From: Mrakia gelida
Taxonomy: Eukaryota > Basidiomycota > Tremellomycetes > Cystofilobasidiales > Mrakiaceae
DNA length: 64,000 nucleotides
Assembly (NCBI GenBank): GCA_024345305.1
Contig: BRON01000017.1
Location: 806,001-870,000, forward strand
Direction of reading: 5' to 3'
Position numbers and translations under genes: made by a program
Notes under the pieces: model-generated
The model's database searches: none
Seen by the model: the letters and a program-made list of their open reading frames with translations, nothing else
What the model was told of the DNA's origin: nothing
Part shown: piece by piece, positions 11,797 through 22,667 of the stretch
Layout: each line of letters begins with the position of its first letter
Position numbering within the stretch: the stretch's first letter is position 1

Positions 11797-13534
11797 CTAA
11801 GGGAAGAGACCGCCTTCCCACATCTGGAGCGAAAGAAACGGTTAGAAGGTAGGTCAGTGACGAGGAGAGGTGGAGAGGAAGATGGGAAAGGCGTGGTGGA
11901 AGGGGAGAGGCGGTGAAGAGGTGGACAAGCGGGCGAGGACTCACCAATCTCTCCAAATCCTTCAACGTCAAGCTCGCCTTGTCGGGAGCAGTCGAGAACA
12001 TCGATACCATCTCCTTCACCTGCTCGCACAATCGATACAAATCACCCAGAAGGTCAGCTCAAGGGGAAGAGGTCTCAAGACGCGAACCAGTGAACGACGC
12101 GTCGACGAGGGAGAAACGCGCGACTCACCTCCTCCAAACTCCAGCCCTCCTTCAGTGTCTTCACCGCCGCTCCCACATCTTTGATCTCCAGCACCTGCTT
12201 CCCCTTCCTCACTCCTTCCGTCCCCAGCAACAGCTCAAACGTCTCCTTCGCGTGCTTCTTCTCCGCTCTCGAGAGAACCAGCTCCTCCTCGTCCTCCCAG
12301 CCGTTCGAGGCTTTGGGCTTCTTCTTGGGCTTGGCGGCGGGTTTGGGCTTCTTGGTGTTCTTGCTCCGAGGGCGGGAGGAGGAGGCGGAAGAGCCGGAAG
12401 GTGAGGACGGGAGGGAGGGGACGGGAGAGAGGGAGTGGGCGTTGTCGTCGTCGTCGACGTTGTTGGATCGAGTAGTACGTCGGGTTCGTCGGCGTGAGGA
12501 GTTTCCGATGTCGAACTCTACGTCGTCCTCGTCCACTACTCTGTTCTTTGAAGGTCGAGAGCGAACGAATCCTCCATCCTCCTCCTCGTCCTCGTCCTCT
12601 TCTTCGACGTCGTCCGGGTCGAACACATCCTCCTCTTCCTCTTCCTCCTCGTCGTCTTCCTCTGCCTCCACGACCTGCTCCTCCTCTTCACTCCCCTCCT
12701 CATCCTCCTCCCTCCCACTCAACAAAATCGCACACACCGCGAACCAATCTCTCCTCGATACGCCCTTCTCCTTGGGTCCTCCTTCCTCTCCATCGATGGA
12801 TCGAGCTCCCTCCCACCCTTGAGCAGACTGCTTGAAGAAATCGAGGACTCCTGAATCGGCTGGAGGTAGATGGGCGAGAGCGAGGGCTGCTGGGATGAGG
12901 GAGAGGGGGAGGTAGGATCGAGTTGAGGATGGTGGTGGAGGAGGGGACATGTCGACGTCTTGATCTTGTTGAGCTTGAGCTTCGTTCGTTGGTTCTTCTT
13001 CTGGTAGAAAGCCTCCTCCCTCGTCGTCCACCATGAAGCCTCCTCCAGTATCCTCGTCGTGATCGTTGGCTCCCTCTGGCAAGAAACCTCCTCCCATATC
13101 GTCGTCGTCGTCGAGGATGAACCCTCCCCCTCCATCCTCCTCCTCCACTTGAGGTTCAGGTTCAGGCTGAGGTTCCTCTACCTTCCTCCTCTTCTTGTCC
13201 CTCTTCCTCCCTAGGTCTCGCTCGGCTTTTGAATGTCCTGCTCTGTCGAAGGCTTGGTTGAGACGTTCCTTTTGAAGGGTAGAGAGGTGGGCGAGCTCGG
13301 GATCGGAGAGGAAGGAGGTCGAGTCGGGTGTGGGCGAGGGAGCAGCTCGTCGTCGAGGGGCCTGGAAAAATGATAATCGAAGGGAGTCAGCTTGGGTAAG
13401 ATAGGACAGAGAGGTATCGAGAAGCTTACCATGAGATGAAGAGAGAAGGGAGTGGATGACCGTTGCGAGCTCAACGAAGGGAAGGGCAGGGCAGGAGCGA
13501 AAGCGAGCTCGATTTCAGCGGAGGAGGACGCCAT
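11797..13534 (-). CDS. acidic, GGGF-repeat protein with a C-terminal EF-hand-like helical segment; unknown function
   Basis: The start is MASSSAEIELAF (ATG 13532-13534); an intron follows FSLHLM, then a basic KRDKKRRK patch. Four short repeats of GGGF followed by acidic residues (GGGFILDDDDD, GGGFLPEGAND, GGGFMVDDE, GGGFLPEEE) lie in the N-terminal third. A helical domain (SLIPAALALAHLPP, GVLDFFKQSAQGWEG), a long poly-Glu/Asp stretch and a Lys/Pro-rich tract (KKPKPAAKPKKKPKAS) follow. The C-terminal part FELLLGTEGV ... DKASLTLKDLERLMWEGGLFP resembles a degenerate EF-hand/centrin-type helix pair. TAG ends it at 11797-11799. Composition suggests a nuclear or chromatin-associated protein; I do not recognise the family with certainty. 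Confidence 0.75.
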
Positions 13535-13938
13535 GACGTGGTCTCGCTCTTGACTCCCACACCAGATCTCTCTCTCGCTTCGGCTAGGCTGCCTCGAAGT
13601 ATCATCGAGCGAAGAGTGAGTTCTGAAGAGAGGAAGGAGGCAGAGCAGGGGAGGAAGGAACAAGAGAGGAAAGAGAGAGAGCTGACCTCCGCTCCTTCTC
13701 CCTTCTTGCGTTCTTGCAGCTTCTACAGCTCTGAGGTCTCTTCAGATCGACAGAAACGTTCTCAAATAGTACATCCGTCAGTGAGTGTATCTTTCTCTGT
13801 ACGCAGAGACGAACTGGAGGGGACAGGAGAAGAGGGAGAGCGAGCTGACCTCCCAGTGCCTCCTCCGCTCCCTCCCCCCTCCCCATCAGTTCTAGCTCGA
13901 AACTCGTCCATCATCCTTGCCTCAGCACCTTGTTCAAC
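13535..13938. promoter_or_regulatory. bidirectional promoter region between divergent genes
   Basis: About 400 bp between the divergent start codons of the acidic GGGF protein (minus) and the F-box-like gene (plus). It probably holds both promoters and 5' leaders. CTGAC motifs followed by AG suggest a 5'-UTR intron toward 13939. No specific factor site could be assigned. Confidence 0.4.
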
Positions 13939-15343
13939 ATGTCCCAGGTCAGCCCCACCATCAGCACTCCCTTCCTTTGACCCGTCTGAGTCGAACTCCG
14001 TCTTTTTCTTTGCTCAGATTGTTCCAACTCGCCGCCTTCGATCCTCGCGGACCGTCTTGCCCTGGGACGTCCTCCTCCTCATCTGCCAGGAATCAGACGA
14101 CGCTACCCTCGCGATCCTAGGAAGGGTCTCGTACGACCTTCTGGTCACCACGTCGTCGTTACTGTATCGTGACCTGCGAGTGTCGTCGTTCGAGCAGTTG
14201 GAGCGATTGTTCTGCGAGAGGAAGAAGTCGAGGAAGGTGAGCTTCTGTCCTTTCTGTCTTGCCAACCCACAACCCCTTCTCCTCTTTTTATACAGCCTTC
14301 GGAGCTGATATAGGCTCTTCACGAGTCCTCCAGAACTCTCCCACTCCATCCCGTATCGACGCTGTCCTCGGACTCTCCCAAACTCGTTCCTTCGCCGTCA
14401 ACATCACCTCCCTCCCCTCTCACCTGAACACCACGACCTCCGCCCTCAACCTTTCCATCTCCAGACTCGCCAGCTCTGACCCTCTTCCAATCGACGTCCT
14501 TCGAGTCCTGGGCTCGTTCGAGGACGGCATCGGCGCCATCCTTTATCTCCTCCACCTCCACGTCCTCCCTCTCTTCAACCCGACGCGTCTCGAGTACGAC
14601 ATCAGACGTTCGAGCTGGAAGAAGCCGACGTGCCACGTTTGGGGTTGTCCACTCCTTCTCGGCTTCACTCGTATCGAGTCCGTCTAGTTCAAGGGACTGA
14701 TCCCTCGACACTCGAACTTCTACGAGGCGAACGACGAGGTCGTGTTCCTCCCCTTTCCATCGATCGACGTTCGACGAACTCTCCGCTTCTACATTGCAAC
14801 TCTTCAAACCCCGAACTCTCAGGACGTTCTCTACGCTATCAGGCAAGACAGTCCTACGCGGTGGGAGAGTTTCCTCTACGTCCAAGGAATGCAGGAGGGT
14901 TCGATCGTCTTGGTCGTTCAAACGGAGGCGGAGAGGGAGAAGGTTGAGGCTGCTCTTGGATATTCGGATCAGAGGTGGAGATCGAAGTTTGTCGTCGAGC
15001 TCGAGACGTGAGGTACGATCTTTCGTGCTTTCACCTCCTTTCGAAACTCTTCGACGCTCGAGCTGACTCGAATCCTCATTTCTTGTTGCGTCCCAGCTCG
15101 GACGCACCATCGGTACCCTCAGGACTCGTTGTCACGCTCGTCATATCATACCTCGAAAGTGAGCCCCCTCCTTCTTCCTCGCTCTCTCTTCGAACCACGA
15201 GACGAAGAGCTGACCGCGACGCGTCGTCTTCGCCTTCAGATCTCATCTCGTCGTTCACGAATCTTGCTTTCAAACTCAGCCACCTCTACCTCGCTACGCT
15301 TTTTGGCTTTCATTTTTGGTCTCGATATCTCACGCTTCTGTAG
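13939..15343 (+). CDS. F-box-like protein, paralogue of the gene at 31182-32205
   Basis: A tiny first exon ATG-TCC-CAG (13939-13947) is spliced to IVPTRRLRSSRTVLPWDVLLLICQES, an F-box-like start. It continues LYRDLRVSSFEQLERLFCERKKSRK, then SRIDAVLGLSQTRSFAVNITSLP and later YVQGMQEGSIVLVVQTEAEREK and DQRWRSKFVVELET. The paralogue on the minus strand at 32 kb has the same three-codon first exon and the matching LYQHVEITSVKALELLFCSRK and MQEGSIVFVVETEKE, which supports start and frame. An in-frame TAG at 14685-14687 is avoided if a short intron from about 14637 (GTTTGG) to 14687 is removed. Two C-terminal exons add a hydrophobic end (YLATLFGFHFWSRYLTLL, TAG 15341-15343). F-box proteins are substrate receptors of SCF ubiquitin ligases; that role is inferred. 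Confidence 0.65.
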
Positions 15344-15728
15344 TCTTTCTCCTGTACGCTGTTCGAGGGACGATCGTCCAGGACGACTTAACCTGCACGA
15401 AGTCGAGAGGACGTACCCCACCTTGCTTTGTGCGCCTTTCCTACGTCTTCGTACGGTATCGTCTCTTCCCTTACTTCCTCTCAAAGTGTATTGAACCGAG
15501 GGTTGTCCTCTGACTCGCCTGAACTCCTCAGTATCGGAAAAAGAGAGCCAAGTCGCGTCGTTCGTTCTGCGACGCGTTCGTCCCTTCGCTTCCACAACGA
15601 GCACATATTCCAGTCCACGAGGTGGAGATGTCGAGATGAAGCCAGCCTTTCGACCCACTTCCCACGAGGGTAGGAAGAAGATCGAAACAACTGGGCCTAG
15701 TGCGCACGACGACGGGAGGAAAAACGAA

Positions 15729-16087
15729 AGCCCAGTTCACGTCTGAAACTCGTCCTCTCCTCAAACGCACGAGTCGAGTCGAAGAAGAGCCAGGAACAAT
15801 AGAAGAATACCGAGGTCACTTCTAGAAACTCTCTCTTGAGAGAGCCAGGAACAATCGAAGTTACACTAAGAGGAAGACGAGAACAAAAAGCAAAGCCGGG
15901 CTCACATCTGAAACCCTCAGCCGACACCCGAATCGATCCCAGGTCTCGAGAGGACTGAGAAAGCACATCGGTGTATGTCTAGTCGAGAACAGAGGTCCAG
16001 GAACAACAAGATAGCCGAGTTCACGTCTAGAAACCTACCCTCTCCCACCAGTGATGGTGGGAGCGAGAGAGCCAGGAACAATCGAAA
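15729..16087. repeat. degenerate alternating two-element tandem repeat (A/B units)
   Basis: Two short elements alternate four times. Element A (consensus about GCCGAGTTCACGTCTGAAAC) occurs near 15730, 15810, 15895 and 16014; element B (consensus about GAGCCAGGAACAATCGAAG) near 15786, 15842, 15993 and 16069. Spacing varies from about 20 to 100 bp. On the minus strand each A unit reads TTTCAG or TTTCTAG followed 2 bases later by GTGA, so it looks like an acceptor beside a donor. No protein is conserved through the array. Confidence 0.7.
16042..16063. other. perfect hairpin, 9-bp stem with GTGA loop
   Basis: CTCCCACCA, loop GTGA, TGGTGGGAG. It lies between an A and a B element of the repeat array. 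Possibly a transcribed stem-loop; role unknown. Confidence 0.7.
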
Positions 16088-16651
16088 ACGAGACGAGACG
16101 CGAAAAGGAGAGCTCACTCGAAAGGAGAACTAATTAACCTGAACGAGTCAAGGAAGCAAAAAAAGGGGTCTGTTAGTGAAGTGAGAGGTGATAGAGACGA
16201 AGAAAAGAAACTTACTAAAAGAAGGAAGGGAGGGAAAGATGTGGTTGGAGGTCAGAACGAATGGAGGGGGTCGTTCTTTTTGTCGAAATCGCTGAGAAAG
16301 CTACGGAGAAGCTCGAGCGCGCGCAGCGGATGAGGGTGAGCAAAAATGCCTCAGATGACGATTTTCGGGGATTTTGTGTGAAGAAGGAGGGGAAAGGAAG
16401 GGAAGTTTGAGTGAGATTGCTTCAGTTGGACGCGTCGACACTTCGACCTGATGAAGACGCTCAGGGAAGGGAGGGAGGGGAGGAGGAGGGTTTTCGAGGC
16501 GGGAAGGGAGAGGGAGAGGTAACGAGAGGTGGCCGAAGCTCGCGCTGCTATAGTCTGGTCGGAAAGAAGAGAAGAAGAAGAGAGGGTCAGGTTGGTTGAG
16601 ACGAGGTCGAGGCGCCCTAGGACGCGAAACCGTGCGAGGTGAAAATTGGGA

Positions 16652-17651
16652 TCAGAACTGGGGTGAAGAGAGGAGGAGGAATTGTGTCTTTGAGCCCGTC
16701 TTGAGTTGCTCTGCGGAGAAGACAAGAAATACAATGGAGTCAGCGTTGGAAGTGAAGGACGAGAAGCAAGCGGAAGAAGAGGAAGAGGGGAAGAGGCGAG
16801 GCGGGAGGGAGGACGCACCGAAGTCGAGCGAGGGCAGAGAACAAAGCCGAGGTTGCTGGTCGAAGGGTTGATAGAGGGAGCATCTGCTTCGGTAGACTGC
16901 GTCCGATCCCTCTGACAGTCAAGACCAAGCTTTGAGCTCAACCGTCAGCTTCTTCGCTCGTTTGTCGACTCGACCCGTTCTTTGGCCGCGAGAGCGAGAG
17001 AGGGAGGAAAGGAGCTTCTCCTGCCTTCCGGATCGCTTCCTCCGGGCTGCCACGAGTCTCAAAGACCGTCGCATGCCCTCTGATGACCAAATGGCTCTCG
17101 AAAGACTGACAGGAAGAGCTCTCGTTCGACTTCTTCGACCCTTCGTCGAGCTCACCGCGTCGTTCCTCCTCCCTCCTTCGATGATGTCGATGCCGCCCGA
17201 ACGATGAGCTTGATTCGAGATCTTCTTGCTTGAGATGGACCTTGCTAGACCCAAGATTGATAGCAGCTAGTCAGCCAGTCTTTTCCAGTTGAGGGAGGGG
17301 AAGACCGACGGCGAAAAGAGCAAAGAAGGGACGAGCGAGCTCACCTTTCACGAAGGAGCAGCCTTTCCCCCTCAGCAGACGCTTCTACTCTCCCTTGAAA
17401 TCAATGAAGCAAAACCAAACCGACGTCTCGGGAGTCTTCGGATGTTAGTCGCTCACTCAACGGCGTCGAGCTGTCAAGAAGAACGACGAGATGAAGTAGG
17501 AAGTGAAGGGAGCAGCTTCCCCGGTTGAAGGACTCACTCGTTCGTTCAACCTTTGCGTTCCTCGCTTGAACTCGGGATCCTCGAGGTTGGCAATGCCTGA
17601 TTGGGTGCTAGCGAGCTGAGAGTAGTTGATGAACTCGAGTTGAGTCAACAT
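16652..17651 (-). CDS. possible spliced gene of unknown function (weakly supported)
   Basis: A minus-strand chain can be built in phase. Exon 1 MLTQLEFINYSQLASTQ...LNER (ATG 17649-17651) joins LDAVE, then GKGCSFVK, then RSISSKKISNQAHRSGGIDIIEGG, and further exons end LLLSSPQF with TGA at 16652-16654. Introns have GTGAGT/GTGAGC donors and CTGAC or CTAAC branch sites. The first half looks protein-like; the second half is low complexity and the junctions there are guesses. No family recognised. Its ATG overlaps the opposite-strand ATG of the next gene at the palindrome CATG, so at least one of the two starts may be wrong. Confidence 0.35.
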
Positions 17652-19030
17652 GGCCGTTTTGAGGGAGCAGCGAACGAAGGTGAGCTCGAAAAGCTCAGCG
17701 ACGAGAGTTCGTTCGTTTCGTCTTCTTCCTCTCATCCACCATGTTCTCCTCCTTCGTCCCTCTCAAACGTTAGACTCCTCGAGTCACCATCTCAGATCTC
17801 CCTTTCGATATTCTCGAGGAGATTTTGCTCTTGGCCCTCCTCGCCCCACCCTCGTCTCCCTCCCTGCCTCCCGGCAGCATCCCAAACCCTCCCACCTCCC
17901 GCTCTCGAACGAGTTGCCTTCGGACGAACAAGGCTTTCAACTCAGCAGGAGAGAAAGGACTCTTCAACACCGTAGTCGTATCGAGGAGGTCGTCGTGGCT
18001 CTCGCTTTTTGGTGTTGAGGGACGTTTCTCAGTCGCCGACGGACGCAACCTCGCTCGGTTCGTGGAGGTTCTGAGCTTGAATGGGACGAGAGACTGGCTC
18101 TGGGGGGAGGATGGATGCAATGGTACGTGAGACCTTTGCCAAGATGATTCTTGGGTCTCTCGCTGACGTCTCTTCCTGCTTTTATTCGACGACGATAGAG
18201 CCTCACGCCGACGCGTTGATCATCTCGCCCATCCTCTCTCCCTTCCCTGGCCTATCATCCCTCATCCTCCATCCTTGCATCCTAGCCGATCTCTGGTACC
18301 CCAGCCATATCCACCCTCTCGATCAGCTCATCCCTCAACTTCGACCCTCCAGACCCTTCACCCTCACTCTCGTCACCCACCGTCGGTTCGTGTCGTCGAA
18401 GTCTCATCTTCGCCAGCGCCTCCCACTTCGATACATCCTCCTCCATCCCAAAAAGGCCCGAAGAAGCTCGATGTTTAGGAGCCTTTTCCTCAGAAGTGGG
18501 CAATTTGTCGAACTACTGTACCCTCCAACAACACCATCCGTCACTTCCTCTACCAGGCCCTCGAATTCACCTCTCCTCCTTGGTCGACCTACCTCGACAC
18601 CTTCGTCTTCGTCGGGAACCCTCTGGAAAAAGGACCTCGTGACGAGCGGGGACAGGACGGCGGACATCAGCTCAAGGCTCTCGCAGGATCTTTGTGGTCG
18701 TTTCGTCGACTCGTGTTCATCCTCCCATCCCGCCTCGTCGCTCCTCCCGGTCGCCCAGTGCAAGTCTACACGAGCGGCACGGACCTCCTGTGGACGATTC
18801 TACACCGCCGTCCTCTTCCACGAAGCTTCAACGGGAGGATACGGGATCGACTGGAGAGGATCGAGCTGAGGATTGGGCGGGAGAGGGAAGACGAGATCAG
18901 GGAGGTTTGGAGGGTGGAGTCGACGACGGGGAGATACTCAGCGGAGGGGAGGAGACTTGCGGGAATGATTCGGTTCCTGGACGAGGGGGGCGAAGAGGGT
19001 GCAGAAGGAAGGAGGTTGGTGGAGGAGTGA
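17650..19030 (+). CDS. F-box-like protein (second type)
   Basis: Exon 1 MAVLREQRTK (ATG 17650) is spliced in phase 0 to TPRVTISDLPFDILEEILLLALL, a clear F-box-like motif (LP-x-[DE]-[IL]-L-x-x-I). It continues RTNKAFNSAGEKGLFNTVVVSR, then SLILHPCILADLWYPSHIHPLDQLIPQL, a leucine-rich stretch. An intron of about 90 nt (from GTGTCG after THRRF to TTTAG before EPFPQKW) restores frame to the last exon, HFLYQALEFTSPPWSTYLDTFVFVGNP ... IREVWRVESTTGRYS, with TGA at 19028-19030. It is not closely related to the F-box-like pair at 13.9 and 32 kb. Likely SCF adaptor or a member of the large fungal F-box expansion. Confidence 0.65.
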
Positions 19031-19509
19031 GTCGCGAATCGACGCGACGCGTCTTTCTTTTCCTTTTCGCTCCAAACCTTTTGTCTCGCAGATTCTCGCT
19101 ACCGTACCCATCCCTCCTCTCTTCCAAAGCTGCTCAGTCCCTCTCTCCACGGTCATCACGTTCATGTCTCTCTCACTCTCTCCATCTTTCCCCTGCTCGT
19201 CCGTCTCGATTCGTTTTATGCGTTCGTTCATTCATTCATTCGAGATCGCAGTAGTCTATCTAAGATGCCTTCGACGAGCAAATCTCTATATAAGAAGCAA
19301 TCATTCCACCCTCGAGCTCTATCTAAGCCTTCTGTGCCGACTTGGCGCTGCGAGAGAGAAGGAACAAAAGGGAAGGTCAGTCTTCGTCGCGTCTCGTGTT
19401 TCGGTTCGTCTCTCCTCCCACTCTGCTCGTCTCTCCGGTTCTCAACCACCCTGCTCATCTATCCCGCCTCCAATCATCCCCAAACCAGGCCCCAAAGCGA
19501 GAACCGTAC
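19031..19509. other. convergent 3' region
   Basis: Spacer between the stops of the F-box-like gene (plus) and thioredoxin reductase (minus). A TCTATCTAAG motif occurs twice (near 19255 and 19319) and CTCTATATAAG once between them. No gene recognised. Confidence 0.5.
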
Positions 19510-21827
<2,318 letters not shown>

Positions 21828-22667
21828 GCTGGAGAAGAAGACGAGGCGACGAGGAGTGAGGGTGAGGCGAGGGAAACGGGTGGGGCGGAGGAGGGAGAAC
21901 AGGGTGAAGGAAGTGAGAAGGAAAGTGGTGGTTGGGGGCTTGGAAGGGGGAGAGATGACTGATGGAGAGAGAGGAAGAGGAGCAGGAGAGCGAGATTTCG
22001 AGCAAAGGGACGTCCGCTGGAGTCGGATGGGCGCGGGCGGACGGTTGTATAGCCGGGAGAGGTTTTTTGAGTCCGAGGCGGCGATTGGGAGAGTTGGGAA
22101 GAGGGAGAGCGCGAGGCCGAAGGAGGTTGGGAAGTCCGTGAGGAGAGGAGATGAGAGGGAAAGAGGGAAGGAAACGCGACGCGTTCTGGTTGACGACGAG
22201 GTTGGAAGGAGCTGATGAGGGAGGGAGAGCGGCGATTCGAGATGAGATCGGATGGAGTTTTGAGAGAGGTGTCTCTCATAATGAACACTTTCTCGCTCGC
22301 CAAAGTCAGGGAGTTCACTAGCCAGCGACTAACGAGAGGTGAGCAAAGAAAGCGATGCGAGCTCGACTCGCCCTTGCCCTTTCTCTCGTTCTTTTGAAGA
22401 CGATGAAACTTCTTCTCGTCTCTCAGATCGAGACGAAGCTTAGCGCTACCCCCCCCACAAATTCGGAACCCTGAAGAAAAAGTCAACAAAGCCTTCCAAA
22501 CGATTTCATCTTCCTCCCCTTGATCGTCTCACCCACCCAAACCGCGACCTCCTCGATCCGACACCTCACTCTCCTTCCCTTCCCTCTCTTCCCTCCTTCT
22601 CCCCCCTCCCCACCCTCTCTCTCTCTCTTCTTTCCCTTCGCAGTCTGGCTCGTATCCTCTCTCCCTG
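21828..22667. promoter_or_regulatory. divergent promoter region between TRR1 and the NIPA transporter
   Basis: 840 bp between divergent starts. The right part (22500-22660) is extremely pyrimidine-rich on the plus strand and ends TTCGCAG at about 22642, probably a 5'-UTR intron acceptor just before the ATG at 22668. Open frames here are low complexity and were not accepted as genes. Confidence 0.45.

Larger units (their letters stand above)
15344..16651. other. gene-poor region with a degenerate repeat array
   Basis: 1.3 kb between the F-box-like gene and the weak minus-strand gene. Apart from the repeat array at 15729-16087 and a hairpin, open frames on both strands lack recognisable domains or consistent splice chains. 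It contains a CTAATTAAC motif near 16129 and an A-run near 16157. Confidence 0.5.

Noticed and set aside
12181..12822. Ser-rich plus-strand ORF of 213 codons
   Set aside because: Mirror of the acidic poly-Glu/Asp exon of the minus-strand GGGF protein (GAG/GAC read as CTC/TCC).
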